Below, in pieces: positions 6,619 through 17,738 of a DNA stretch of 64,000 nucleotides. The DNA lies in the NCBI RefSeq assembly GCF_014904745.1, contig NZ_JACZCS010000023.1, positions 1 to 64,000 of the forward strand, read 5' to 3'. Origin of the DNA: Oricola nitratireducens (GTDB taxonomy: Bacteria > Pseudomonadota > Alphaproteobacteria > Rhizobiales > Rhizobiaceae). The translations under genes and the position numbers were made by a program. The notes under the pieces are model-generated. The model did not search any database. It saw only the letters and a program-made list of their open reading frames with translations, and was not told the DNA's origin. The number at the start of each line of letters is the position of its first letter. The first letter of the stretch is position 1.

Positions 6619-7215
6619 CTAGCGGATCAACTCCAGGATCAGCCGCTGCACCGGGCCGCCATTGGCCATTTCGGATTTCTCGAAGGCGGCGTTTCTGGCC
6701 TTGTAGCGGTCGAAGGCGTCCTTGATCGGGGCGACGACGGCCTGGCGGATCGCCTTGCAGCCGGGATCGTTTTCCTGCCGGAAGCCGACGGTGGCGTCGT
6801 AAATCTCCTGCGCCATCTCCGCGACATAGCCGCCATGCACGGCCTCGTGGGCGCGGATGCCGGCGATGAAGACCCGCCAGCGCGCGGCGGTGTCCGGCGG
6901 CAGCTTTTGCGCGGGTTTCGGCAGCGTGGTGGTGATCGTCAGGAAGGGCTTCGCGGCGGCGAGGATGCAGGCGTTGCCGTCCCGCCTGTAGTCGCGGTGC
7001 CATTTGAGGTCGAATTCGGTCTTGGCGACGGCGCTCGCCGCGCCGCCGCGCAGGCGCGGGCCGCGTTCGCCAATCGACTCGTAAAGCGCCCGGCCGGTGG
7101 CGCCGGCGATCGCGTAGGTTTTCTCGACATGGCCGGCGCGGATGTCGGCGCGCGCGGGGAGGGCGGCGAGGAGGAGGAGGGCGGCGGCGGTCGCGGTGTG
7201 AACGTAGCGGGTCAG
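6619..7215 (-). CDS. DUF922 family secreted zinc-dependent protease
   Basis: About 198 residues if translation starts at a CTG (7213-7215) that overlaps the upstream stop codon (CTGA). No ATG, GTG or TTG exists in frame before the signal peptide. The N-terminus [15 protein letters not shown] ends A-R-A and is followed by the mature region D-I-R-A-G. The central part has W-H-R-D-Y and the C-terminal half carries I-R-A-H-E-A-V-H-G-G, an H-E-x-x-H zinc site (about residue 122). DUF922 proteins are predicted secreted metalloproteases. The start is abnormal: a type A palindrome (7220-7271) sits where a ribosome site and start would be, so expression probably relies on coupling to the upstream gene. 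Confidence 0.75.
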   Translation of the reverse strand: MTRYVHTATAAALLLLAALPARADIRAGHVEKTYAIAGATGRALYESIGERGPRLRGGAASAVAKTEFDLKWHRDYRRDGNACILAAAKPFLTITTTLPKPAQKLPPDTAARWRVFIAGIRAHEAVHGGYVAEMAQEIYDATVGFRQENDPGCKAIRQAVVAPIKDAFDRYKARNAAFEKSEMANGGPVQRLILELIR

Positions 7216-7481
7216 TTTTCCGCCCCACCCTCAAGCTCCTCGCCTGCGGCTCGTCGCTGGCGGGGGCCCCCGGCCTTGCGGAACACCACGACGGCGGCGG
7301 CGATGGCGCAGACGACGGCGACGAGGGGCGCGAAGCCGAAGGCGACGCCCATGGCGATGCCGCCGTCCATGTCGTGATAGCCCATGACTTGCGTGAAGAA
7401 CGGATAGAGGATGGCGAAGCCCGCGACATAGCCGGCAACGAGGCCGGCGATGGCGGCCAGAAAGGCGTAAAGTCCCCGCAT
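7212..7481 (-). CDS. Small two-TM membrane protein with repeat-derived tail
   Basis: 89 residues. Two transmembrane segments (about 3-28 and 42-66) are separated by a short loop containing G-Y-H-D-M-D-G-G. The C-terminal 20 or so residues, [19 protein letters not shown], are the translation of a type A palindromic repeat. The native protein probably ended close to V-F-R-K-A. No family is recognised. Its TGA stop overlaps the presumed CTG start of the DUF922 protease. Confidence 0.7.
   Translation of the reverse strand: MRGLYAFLAAIAGLVAGYVAGFAILYPFFTQVMGYHDMDGGIAMGVAFGFAPLVAVVCAIAAAVVVFRKAGGPRQRRAAGEELEGGAEN
7220..7271. repeat. Palindromic repeat type A between two overlapping genes
   Basis: Pattern CCGCCCCACCCTCAAGCTCC, then CGCCTGCGGCTCGTCGCTGG, then CGGGGGCCCC. 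It encodes the C-terminal tail of the upstream membrane protein and occupies the initiation region of the downstream protease gene. Confidence 0.8.
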
Positions 7482-7701
7482 GTCCGGCCTCCCTGCCGCT
7501 GTCCGGCGCGAGACTAGCGGGTTTGCGCGACGGGCGGAAGCGGCCCGTCGCGGGGCGGAGTGCCCGCGGGCGCGAGAAAGCGTCACGCGGACGCGTCGAT
7601 ACTGCGAGATTTTGTGCAGCGCGGAATCGGATTCTTTAACCATTTCCCACTTTGGTGTCGGTATCGCCCGCGTCGCGGGCTGGGGACCATCGGGGACATC
7701 A

Positions 7702-9612
7702 ATGAGATTTACCATTTCCAGGAAACTGATTTCACTCGTGGCGGTCAGCCTTGCCGTCTGCGCGGCGCTGATCACGCTGGCCATCGTGTCGCAGAACAGC
7801 CTGCTGCTCCAGGAGCGCAAGAGCCTGGTCAAGACGCAGGTCGAATCCGCGGCCGGCATCGCCACGCGCTGGATGAAGGAGGCCGAGGCCGGCACCATCA
7901 GCGACGAGGAGGCCAGGAAGGCCGCGCTCGCCGATATCGGCGCGATGCGCTACGGCAATGGCGACTATGTCTTCGTCAACGGCATCGACGGCACGTCGCT
8001 GCAGCACCCGAACGCCAAGCTGATCGGCACCAAGATGGACGGGCTGAAGGACGCGAACGGCGTCTATTTCACCCGCGCGATGACCGAGGTGGCCAAGGCC
8101 GGCGGCGGCTTCGTCGCCTATCAGTGGGCGCGCAAGCCCGACACGCCGCCCGTCGACAAGATCTCCTACGCGACGCTGGTGCCCGGCTGGGACTGGGTGA
8201 TCGGCACCGGCGTGTTCATGGACGACCTGCGCGCCATCAGCTGGGCGTCGAGCCTGCAGCTGATCGGCTATTCGGCGGCGTTCCTGGTGGGGCTGATCGC
8301 GGCGGCGGTGTTCATCGCGCGCTCGATCTCGCGGCCGATCGACGCGATGACGGGCGCAATGCGCCGTCTCTCGGAAGGCGACACGTCGGTCGACGTGCCG
8401 GCGCTCGGCCGCAAGGACGAGATCGGCGCCATGGCGGAGGCCGTGCAGGTGTTCAAGGACGCCGCGATCGAGCGTGACCGGCTGGCGACGGAGGCGGAAG
8501 CCTCGCGCATCGACCGGGAAAAGGCGAAGGAACGGCAGTCGGCGCTCGACAACGCCAAGGCGGAAGACCTGCGGGCCTTCGTCGCGACCGTGCAGGTCGG
8601 CTTCGAGCGGCTGTCGGTCGGCGACCTGACCGTGCGCATGGCCGATCCCGTGGCCGGCGAGTTCGAGCCGATCCGCGCCATGTTCAACGACAGCGTGGGC
8701 AAGCTCGAGGATGCGATCGGCTCGGTGGTGACGTCGGTCGACTCGATCCGCTCGGGCCTGCAGGAAATCTCCACGGCGTCGGCCGATCTCGCCAGGCGCA
8801 CCGAGCAGCAGGCGGCGAGCCTGGAAGAGACGGTGGCGGCGATCACCGAGGTGTCCAGCGGCGTCAACGAGACGGCGAAGGGCGCGGGCAACGCGCGCGA
8901 CGCGGCGGCCGACGCCCGCGCCAAGGCCCAGCAGGGCGGCGAGATCGTAGCCCGGGCCGTCGGCGCGATGAACGAGATCAAGTCGTCGTCGGAGCAGATC
9001 AGCGACATCATCGGCCTGATCGACGAGATCGCGTTCCAGACCAACCTGCTGGCGCTCAACGCGGGCGTGGAAGCGGCGCGCGCCGGCGACGCCGGCAAGG
9101 GCTTCGCGGTCGTGGCGCAGGAAGTGCGAGAGCTGGCGCAGCGCTCGGCCAACGCGGCCAAGGACATCAAGAGCCTGATCAACAAGTCGCAGGGCCAGGT
9201 CGAGGACGGCGTGGAACTGGTCACTTCGTCCGGCCAGTCGCTGAACGAGATCGTCGCCGCGGTGGAAACCATGGCGAGCGTGATCGGCCAGATCGCAGCT
9301 GCGGCCGGCGAGCAGGCAGCCAGCCTGAAGGAGGTCTCGATCGCCGCCGACGAGATGGACAAGGTCACGCAGCAGAACGCGGCCATGGTGGAAGAGGCGA
9401 CGGCGGCGAGCGTGTCGCTCTCCGACGAGACCGAGACGCTCGGCCGCACGGTGGCGCAGTTCAAGACCAAGGGCGGCAAGACGCATTCCGCCCCGACAGC
9501 CGCGCCGGCGCGTGCGGCCGGGCCGAGCCGCGCGGCTTCGCGCGCCGTTCCGCAGATGAAGACCTTCGGCGGCAACGCCGCGGTCAAGCAGGACGACTGG
9601 GAAGAGTTTTAA
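7702..9612 (+). CDS. Methyl-accepting chemotaxis protein with single Cache domain
   Basis: 636 residues from the ATG at 7702 (M-R-F-T-I-S-R-K). Order: first membrane helix (about 10-30), an extracytoplasmic single Cache domain (about 40-190, with G-D-Y-V-F-V-N and [10 protein letters not shown]), a second helix (about 193-213), HAMP (about 215-267), a second HAMP-like region, then the four-helix signalling domain whose hairpin tip reads [12 protein letters not shown] around residue 440. The C-terminus ends D-D-W-E-E-F, which fits the x-W-x-x-F pentapeptide that tethers CheR/CheB. It senses a small ligand and controls CheA. No che genes are nearby, so it is an unlinked receptor. Confidence 0.93.
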   Translation: MRFTISRKLISLVAVSLAVCAALITLAIVSQNSLLLQERKSLVKTQVESAAGIATRWMKEAEAGTISDEEARKAALADIGAMRYGNGDYVFVNGIDGTSLQHPNAKLIGTKMDGLKDANGVYFTRAMTEVAKAGGGFVAYQWARKPDTPPVDKISYATLVPGWDWVIGTGVFMDDLRAISWASSLQLIGYSAAFLVGLIAAAVFIARSISRPIDAMTGAMRRLSEGDTSVDVPALGRKDEIGAMAEAVQVFKDAAIERDRLATEAEASRIDREKAKERQSALDNAKAEDLRAFVATVQVGFERLSVGDLTVRMADPVAGEFEPIRAMFNDSVGKLEDAIGSVVTSVDSIRSGLQEISTASADLARRTEQQAASLEETVAAITEVSSGVNETAKGAGNARDAAADARAKAQQGGEIVARAVGAMNEIKSSSEQISDIIGLIDEIAFQTNLLALNAGVEAARAGDAGKGFAVVAQEVRELAQRSANAAKDIKSLINKSQGQVEDGVELVTSSGQSLNEIVAAVETMASVIGQIAAAAGEQAASLKEVSIAADEMDKVTQQNAAMVEEATAASVSLSDETETLGRTVAQFKTKGGKTHSAPTAAPARAAGPSRAASRAVPQMKTFGGNAAVKQDDWEEF

Positions 9613-9623
9613 GGGGTCTCTTT

Positions 9624-9750
9624 CCCGTCCTTAAGCTCCTCGCGTTCCGGCCCTTCGCGTTCGCTTCGGGCGTTCGTCATTCCAATCGACAAATCGTTGT
9701 CGATTGGTCGGCTATGCCGAACGCTCCTCACCGTCGCTGACGGGCCTCTG
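9624..9750. repeat. Composite palindromic repeat (type A split by type B)
   Basis: Left half CCCGTCCTTAAGCTCCTCGC and right half TCGCTGACGGG are type A ends. Between them lies a type B-like palindrome whose core CCAATCGACAA/TTGTCGATTGG is shared with 5997-6069 and which is flanked by CGTTCG/CGAACG. It starts about 12 bases after the chemoreceptor stop codon. Confidence 0.75.
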
Positions 9751-9767
9751 GCGATTAACTGAACCGG

Positions 9768-9797
9768 ACCGGCGGGCGCGATGCGTCCGCCGGTTTT
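9768..9797 (+). terminator. Rho-independent terminator of the chemoreceptor gene
   Basis: Arms ACCGGCGG (9768-9775) and CCGCCGGT (9787-9794), extended by CGC/GCG near the loop, followed by TTTT. It lies beyond the composite repeat, 155 bases after the stop codon. Confidence 0.7.
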
Positions 9798-9814
9798 CGT
9801 TTGCCGTCGCGGTA

Positions 9815-10018
9815 TCACTTCACCACCATGAGCCAGATCAGCACCGCGCCGAGGCAGAGCGCGAAGCCGGCCGCCGCGCCGACGAGCGCGCCGAAAACGC
9901 GGCGGGTGCGCCAGCGCCATGCGCCGGCGATGCCGCCGAGGACCAGGCCCGGCGACCCGGCGATCAGCGCCATCACAAGGAGGTCGAGGGGTGAGAAGAT
10001 GCCGCCGATGTCGGAGAT
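9815..10018 (-). CDS. Small two-TM membrane protein, possible ATC start
   Basis: Up to 67 residues. Two hydrophobic helices (L-V-M-A-L-I-A-G-S-P-G-L-V-L-G-G and G-A-A-A-G-F-A-L-C-L-G-A-V-L-I-W) flank a basic loop R-W-R-T-R-R, a two-TM topology with the loop on the cytoplasmic side. No ATG, GTG or TTG lies at the N-terminal end of the frame. An ATC at 10016-10018 is preceded by AGGAC at the right distance, and the first usual start, GTG or ATG at 9976/9973, lacks a ribosome site and would begin inside helix 1. The family is not recognised. It lies just downstream of uvrB on the same strand, with a type A repeat between. Confidence 0.5.
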   Translation of the reverse strand: MSDIGGIFSPLDLLVMALIAGSPGLVLGGIAGAWRWRTRRVFGALVGAAAGFALCLGAVLIWLMVVK

Positions 10019-10052
10019 GGTTTTTGTCCTGTGGGGTGGCGGGGCGGATTTT

Positions 10053-10093
10053 CTGTTCCGCCATCTAGCTGCGTGTCGCTCGCCGGCGGGGCC
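10053..10093. repeat. Palindromic repeat type A after uvrB
   Basis: A degenerate unit (CTGTTCCGCCATCTAGCT ... CTCGCCGGCGGGGCCC) ending exactly at the uvrB TAG stop codon (10094-10096). It differs from consensus more than its neighbours, so it is probably an older copy. Confidence 0.65.
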
Positions 10094-13048
<2,955 letters not shown>

Positions 13049-13126
13049 GCGGCCAATATGGGAAATGGCGGGCGAGAAGGGAAGGGGAAACCGGGAACAT
13101 CGCGCAGAGATGCTGACAGCGCGGTG

Positions 13127-13645
13127 TCAGGAGGGCGGTTCGCTTGCGAGATCCCTCGGCCGGACGAAATCGGTCAGCGCCGCATCGTCGGCCGCCAAAG
13201 TTGTCACATCGAAGCGGGCCAGCGCGGCGGTTGGGAATTTTTCGGTCATGCGGGCGAGCGCCCGCTGATCGGAGCCCGGGCCGGCGAGCAGCGCCGCGCA
13301 TTGCTCGAGACCGGGATTGTGGCCGACCAGGATGACCGAGCGCGGCGCGTCCGGCAATGCGCGCAGAAGCGCCAGGATATCCTCCGGCGCGGCCATGTAG
13401 ATCGCCGGTTCGAAGCGGGTTTCGACCGGCGCGGCGAAAGCGGAGGAGACGCGCTCCCAGGTGTCGCGGGCGCGTCGCGCCGGCGAGACGAGGGCGAGAT
13501 CGGGCAGCCAGCCGCGTTCCGCCATGAGCGCGCCGATCAGCGCCGCGGCCTTGCGCCCGCGTTTCGTGAGCGGCCGGTCGAAATCGTCGAGGGCGGGATC
13601 GTCCCAGGACGACTTGGCGTGGCGGAGGAGACAGAGGGTCTTCAT
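13127..13645 (-). CDS. sixA: SixA family phosphohistidine phosphatase
   Basis: 172 residues from the ATG at 13645, giving the typical start M-K-T-L-C-L-L-R-H-A-K-S-S-W. R-H at residues 8-9 is the histidine-phosphatase signature; the catalytic Arg of V-S-P-A-R-R-A-R-D-T and the second His in V-G-H-N-P-G-L-E are also visible. SixA dephosphorylates phosphohistidine in signalling proteins; in E. coli it acts on ArcB and on the nitrogen phosphotransferase protein NPr. It lies 78 bases upstream of uvrB on the same strand. An in-frame start at 13735 is rejected because the family begins immediately before the R-H motif. Confidence 0.9.
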   Translation of the reverse strand: MKTLCLLRHAKSSWDDPALDDFDRPLTKRGRKAAALIGALMAERGWLPDLALVSPARRARDTWERVSSAFAAPVETRFEPAIYMAAPEDILALLRALPDAPRSVILVGHNPGLEQCAALLAGPGSDQRALARMTEKFPTAALARFDVTTLAADDAALTDFVRPRDLASEPPS

Positions 13646-13784
13646 GTCGCCAGTATGGGAGCGGGCGCGTGCGAGGGGAAGGGGAAACTCTGCCGCGCTT
13701 CGACGCATGACCGTCGCCTTCGCGATGGACGCCATGCGCGCTTTCTGGAAGAGTTTCGCGCGGAACCAGCCGCACGAGTTTTAC

Positions 13785-15833
13785 ATGCCGTCCCCTGTCC
13801 CGAACGATCCGCTGCTGCAGCCCTACCGGCTCAAGCACCTGACGCTGAAGAACCGCCTGATGATCACGGCGCACGAGCCGGCCTATGCCGAGGACGGCAT
13901 GCCGAAGGACGCCTACCGCGCCTATCACGTGGAGCGGGCGAAGGGCGGGGTCGCGCTGACCATGACCGCCGGCTCGGCCTCGGTGGCGCGCGACTCGGCG
14001 CCGGCCTTCAACAACATTCTCGCCTGGAAGGACGAGGTGGTCGGCTGGATGCGCATGCTCGCCGAAGAATGCCACGAGCATGGCGCGGCGGTGATGATCC
14101 AGCTGACCCATCTCGGCCGGCGGACTCGGTGGGACCAGGGCGACTGGCTGCCGATCGTCTCGTCGACGCATGACCGCGAGCCGGCGCACCGGGCCTTTCC
14201 GAAAAAGGCCGAGGACTGGGACATCGAGCGGATCGTGCGTGACTATGCCGACGCGGCGGAGCGGATGAAGGCGGCCGGGCTCGACGGGATCGAGCTGGAA
14301 GCCTACGGCCATCTGCTCGACCAGTTCTGGTCGCCGGCCACCAACACGCTGGACGGGCCACATGGCGGCAGCCTCGACAACCGGATGCGGCTCTCCCTCG
14401 ACGTGCTTGCGGCGATCCGCGAGCGGGTCGGGCCGGATTTCATTGTCGGCATCCGGCTGGTCGCCGACGAGGACATGGCCGGCGGGTTGACGAAGGCGGA
14501 GGGACTGGAGATCGCGCAACGGCTGAAGGTCAGCGGCACGATCGACTTCCTGAACGTGATCCGCGGCCATATCGATACGGACGCGGCGCTGACCGACGTG
14601 ATCCCGGTGCAGGGCATGCGCAGCGCGCCGCATCTGGATTTCGCCGGCGAGATACGGGCCGCGACGCGGTTCCCGACATTCCATGCGGCGAAGATACAGG
14701 ACGTGGCGACGGCGCGGCATGCCATCGCCGAGGGCAAGCTCGACATGGTGGGCATGACGCGGGCGCATATCGCCGACCCGCATATCGTGGCGAAGATCCT
14801 GTCCGGCCGCGAGGATCGTATCAGGCCCTGCGTCGGCGCGAATTACTGCCTCGACCGCATCTACCAGGGCGGCGGGGCGCGCTGCGTGCACAATCCGTCG
14901 ACGGGCCGCGAACTGGAGCAGCCGCACGGCATCGCGCCGGCCGGGCGCAAAAAGCGCGTCGTGGTGATCGGAGCCGGACCGGCGGGGATGGAGGCGGCGC
15001 GCGTCGCCGCCGAACGCGGTCACCAGGTGATCGTGCACGAGGCGGCGAACGATCCCGGCGGGCAGGTGCGGCTGTCGGCGCAGACGCCGCGGCGCGCCGA
15101 GATGATGCAGGTCATCGACTGGCGCGGCGCGGAATGCGAGCGGCTGGGCGTCAGCTTCCGCTTCAACAGCTTCGCCGATGCGGAGGCGGTGCTGGCGGAC
15201 AGGCCCGACACGGTGATCGTCGCGACCGGCGGGCTGCCGCATACCGACGTGCTGGAGGCCGGCAACGAACTGGTGGTTTCGGCCTGGGACATCCTGTCCG
15301 GCGACGCTCGGCCGGGGGAGACCGTGCTGGTTTACGACGATGCGGGCGATTACGCGGCGCTGCAGGCGGCGGAAAAGATCGCCGCGACGGGGGCGAAGGT
15401 GGAGATCATGACGCGCGACCGCGTCTTCGCGTCGGAAGTCATGGGCATGTCGCTGACGCCTGCCATGCGCGCGCTGCAGAAGTACGACGTCACGTTCACG
15501 GTGACCTGGAAGCTCGATGCGGTGACGCCGGACGGCAATGCGCTGGTGGCGCGGGTCGGCAGCGACTATGGCGGCGCGGCGCGCGAACGCCGCGTCGACC
15601 AGGTGGTCGTCAACGCCGCCACGCGGCCGCTGGACGATCTCTATTTCGAGCTGAAGCCGGGATCATGCAATCTCGGCGCGGTCGATTACGAGGCGCTGAT
15701 CGCCGGCCGGCCGCAGGCGATGAGAGGCAATCCGGACGGCGCCTACGCGCTCTATCGCATCGGCGACGCGGTGGCGGCCAGGAATATCCACGCCGCGATC
15801 TACGATGCGCTGCGGCTGGTCAGGACGCTTTGA
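13785..15833 (+). CDS. FMN/FAD/Fe-S oxidoreductase of the NADH:flavin oxidoreductase (trimethylamine dehydrogenase) family
   Basis: 682 residues from the ATG at 13785 (M-P-S-P-V-P-N-D-P-L); upstream in-frame ATGs at 13708 and 13726 would add residues outside the family. The N-terminal TIM barrel (about 15-340) is the Old Yellow Enzyme/TMADH FMN domain with R-L-M-I-T-A-H-E-P and H-L-G-R-R-T. The cluster region R-P-C-V-G-A-N-Y-C ... A-R-C-V-H-N (about 348-372) has three cysteines; the second cysteine of the usual C-x2-C-x2-C is Ala. An FAD/NAD domain follows with V-V-V-I-G-A-G-P-A-G-M-E (about 393). Rhizobial relatives are annotated as demethylases of N-methylproline-like compounds, but the substrate here is not determined. 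No transporter or catabolic partners flank it. Confidence 0.85.
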   Translation: MPSPVPNDPLLQPYRLKHLTLKNRLMITAHEPAYAEDGMPKDAYRAYHVERAKGGVALTMTAGSASVARDSAPAFNNILAWKDEVVGWMRMLAEECHEHGAAVMIQLTHLGRRTRWDQGDWLPIVSSTHDREPAHRAFPKKAEDWDIERIVRDYADAAERMKAAGLDGIELEAYGHLLDQFWSPATNTLDGPHGGSLDNRMRLSLDVLAAIRERVGPDFIVGIRLVADEDMAGGLTKAEGLEIAQRLKVSGTIDFLNVIRGHIDTDAALTDVIPVQGMRSAPHLDFAGEIRAATRFPTFHAAKIQDVATARHAIAEGKLDMVGMTRAHIADPHIVAKILSGREDRIRPCVGANYCLDRIYQGGGARCVHNPSTGRELEQPHGIAPAGRKKRVVVIGAGPAGMEAARVAAERGHQVIVHEAANDPGGQVRLSAQTPRRAEMMQVIDWRGAECERLGVSFRFNSFADAEAVLADRPDTVIVATGGLPHTDVLEAGNELVVSAWDILSGDARPGETVLVYDDAGDYAALQAAEKIAATGAKVEIMTRDRVFASEVMGMSLTPAMRALQKYDVTFTVTWKLDAVTPDGNALVARVGSDYGGAARERRVDQVVVNAATRPLDDLYFELKPGSCNLGAVDYEALIAGRPQAMRGNPDGAYALYRIGDAVAARNIHAAIYDALRLVRTL

Positions 15834-15839
15834 GGCCGG

Positions 15840-16527
15840 TTAGCGCAACACCCTGATCCAGCGGGCGAGGTCGAGCAGGCTGGCAAGGGCGCCGGCGACA
15901 TAGGTGAGGGCGGCGGCGCGCAGGACGCCGTGGGCGCCCGAGAGGTCGCGCTCCGACAGGTAGTTTCCCTCGCGCAGGATCGGCAGCGCCTTGCCGAAAC
16001 TGGCGTCGAACTCGACGGGCAGGGTGACGAGGTGGACGAGGATACGGACCGCCAGAAGCGCGATCCCGACGCCGGCCATGGCGAGCAGCGCCAGCGGCGA
16101 GCGGGCGATGACGGTCAGGACGGGGGCGGCGAGGAAGAAGACCGAGGCGACGGTGTCGGTCGCCGCCGCGACCGAGACCAGCGACTGGCGCAGTTTCAGG
16201 CCCTTCTCGTCGCGTGCGTGCTGCAAGGCGTGACCGACCTCGTGCGCGGCGACCGCGACGGCGGTCAGGCTTGCGCCCGTCGCGGGTTTCCGGGCTCAGG
16301 CGGACCGTGCGCGTTTGCGGATCGTAGTGATCGCCCTCACCGGTGGTTTCGACCCGCACGCCGTCGAGGCCGTGTTCGGCGATCAGGTGCTCGGCGAGTT
16401 CGCCGCCCGTGCCCGGAAAGTCCGGCCGCTCCGCGCCGTGACGGTGCATGACGTGTTGCACCCAGAATTGCGGGCCGAAGATGGCCGCGAGCAGCAGCGC
16501 GATCAGGACAAGGCCGAGGATGTGCAT
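15840..16527 (-). pseudogene. Zinc metallopeptidase (YugP-like, Zn_peptidase_2), frameshifted
   Basis: Two frames together encode one protein. From the ATG at 16527 the first frame gives a membrane anchor (M-H-I-L-G-L-V-L-I-A-L-L-L-A), then H-G-A-E-R-P-D-F-P-G-T-G-G-E-L-A and R-L-S-P-E-T-R-D-G, after which homology stops. The other frame resumes with A-S-L-T-A-V-A-V-A-A-H-E-V-G-H-A-L-Q-H, the zinc site, three hydrophobic segments and L-P-V-E-F-D-A-S-F-G-K-A. Removing one base from the CCC run at 16276-16278 restores a continuous protein of about 229 residues, the normal family size. As given, the catalytic His residues cannot be reached from the start codon. It is either a recent inactivation or a sequencing error; the homopolymer context makes an error plausible. 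Confidence 0.85.
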
Positions 16528-16648
16528 GTCGGGTCTCCGAAGACAGGACAGGCGCAGGCACCATGCGCGCAGTATTGCACGAATCCCGCATAGGTTGCAA
16601 TCCGGTTGAATCGCAACCGTCTCGCTCGGCCGGGATGGGTGTCCGGCG

Positions 16649-17539
16649 CTACCAGCGCGCCCGCCGCGGCAGCCGGACGCCGGAGATCATCAGCACGGCG
16701 AGAGTCGCCAGGACGAGGCCGGCGACCTGGACGGGGCCGAGGGTCTCGCCGAACATGAACCAGGCGATGACAGAGGTAACCGCCGGGACGAGATAGAACA
16801 GCCCGGAGACGCTGGCGACCGCGTTCTGGCGGATCAGCAGCATCAGCAGCGAGATCGCGCCGATCGACAGCACGAGGACCAGCCAGGCGAGCGCGACAAT
16901 GAATTTCGGCGTCCAGTCGATGACGCGGGTCTCGAACGCTAGCGAGAAGGCGCCGACGAGCAGGAGCGCCCCGGTATATTGCCAAACGGTGCCGGCGAGG
17001 AGGTCGGTGCCGGTGGCGAACCGCTTCTGGTAGATCGTGCCGGCGGTGATGCCGGCGAGCGCGATCACCGTGGCGATGATGGTCGGGACGGTGATCCCGC
17101 TACCCGATTGCAGCACGTGTTCCAGCCCCGGCGCGAGGATGAGCACCGCGCCGGCGAGGCCGAGGGCCAGACCGAGCCAGTGCCGCGCCGCCAGTTTCTC
17201 GCCGAGCAGCGGGGCCGACAGCACGGATGTCAGGATCGGCTGCAGCGACACGATCAGCGCCGCGACGCCCGCCGGCATGCCGTGGCGGATGGCCCAGAAG
17301 ACGCCGCCGAGATAGAGCCCGTGAATGAGCATGCCGACGACCATCGCGTGGCCGCGCTCGCGCCCGCCGCGCGCGCGGCGCCCGGTGACGAGCATGACCG
17401 GGGCCAGTAGCGCCAGGACGATCAGAAAACGCAACGCCAGAAAGGTGAACGGCTCGGCGTCCGATGCGCCGAGCTTCGAGCCGATGAAGCCCGTCGACCA
17501 CAGCAACACGAAAACAATGGGCGCGGCGCGCATGAGCAT
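16649..17539 (-). CDS. DMT superfamily transporter (EamA, ten TM)
   Basis: 296 residues with ten hydrophobic helices forming two EamA repeats (about 5-135 and 150-285). The N-terminus R-A-A-P-I-V-F-V-L-L-W-S-T-G-F-I-G-S-K is typical of these drug/metabolite exporters; L-L-G-E-K-L and M-F-G-E-T-L mark the end of each repeat. It acts in the inner membrane and the substrate is unknown. A second DMT transporter lies at 35016-35903; the two are only distantly alike. It has its own upstream region of about 200 bases shared with the divergent epimerase-like gene. Confidence 0.9.
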   Translation of the reverse strand: MLMRAAPIVFVLLWSTGFIGSKLGASDAEPFTFLALRFLIVLALLAPVMLVTGRRARGGRERGHAMVVGMLIHGLYLGGVFWAIRHGMPAGVAALIVSLQPILTSVLSAPLLGEKLAARHWLGLALGLAGAVLILAPGLEHVLQSGSGITVPTIIATVIALAGITAGTIYQKRFATGTDLLAGTVWQYTGALLLVGAFSLAFETRVIDWTPKFIVALAWLVLVLSIGAISLLMLLIRQNAVASVSGLFYLVPAVTSVIAWFMFGETLGPVQVAGLVLATLAVLMISGVRLPRRARW

Positions 17540-17738
17540 GGAGGACGATCCCGGAATCTGTGTGGGCCGGGACCCCGGCGCCTGTGGCGCGTGTCTTGGC
17601 AGGCGGCGGGGGCCGGGTCAATCGACTTGCATTGAACTGCTATTTCAAGAATTTGATCGCAAATGCTGGCGCGGTAACTTTTGGCGGTGAGCGCTCGAAT
17701 TATCGCTCCGGGAACTGGTGACTCAGGAGATACTTTTC

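Noticed and set aside
7732-9486. Open frame on the minus strand opposite the chemoreceptor gene
   Set aside because: Complement of the coiled-coil coding sequence; no recognisable motifs.
16503-16985. Minus-strand frame overlapping the 3' part of the DMT transporter
   Set aside because: Different frame within a well-supported membrane transporter gene; no motif of its own.
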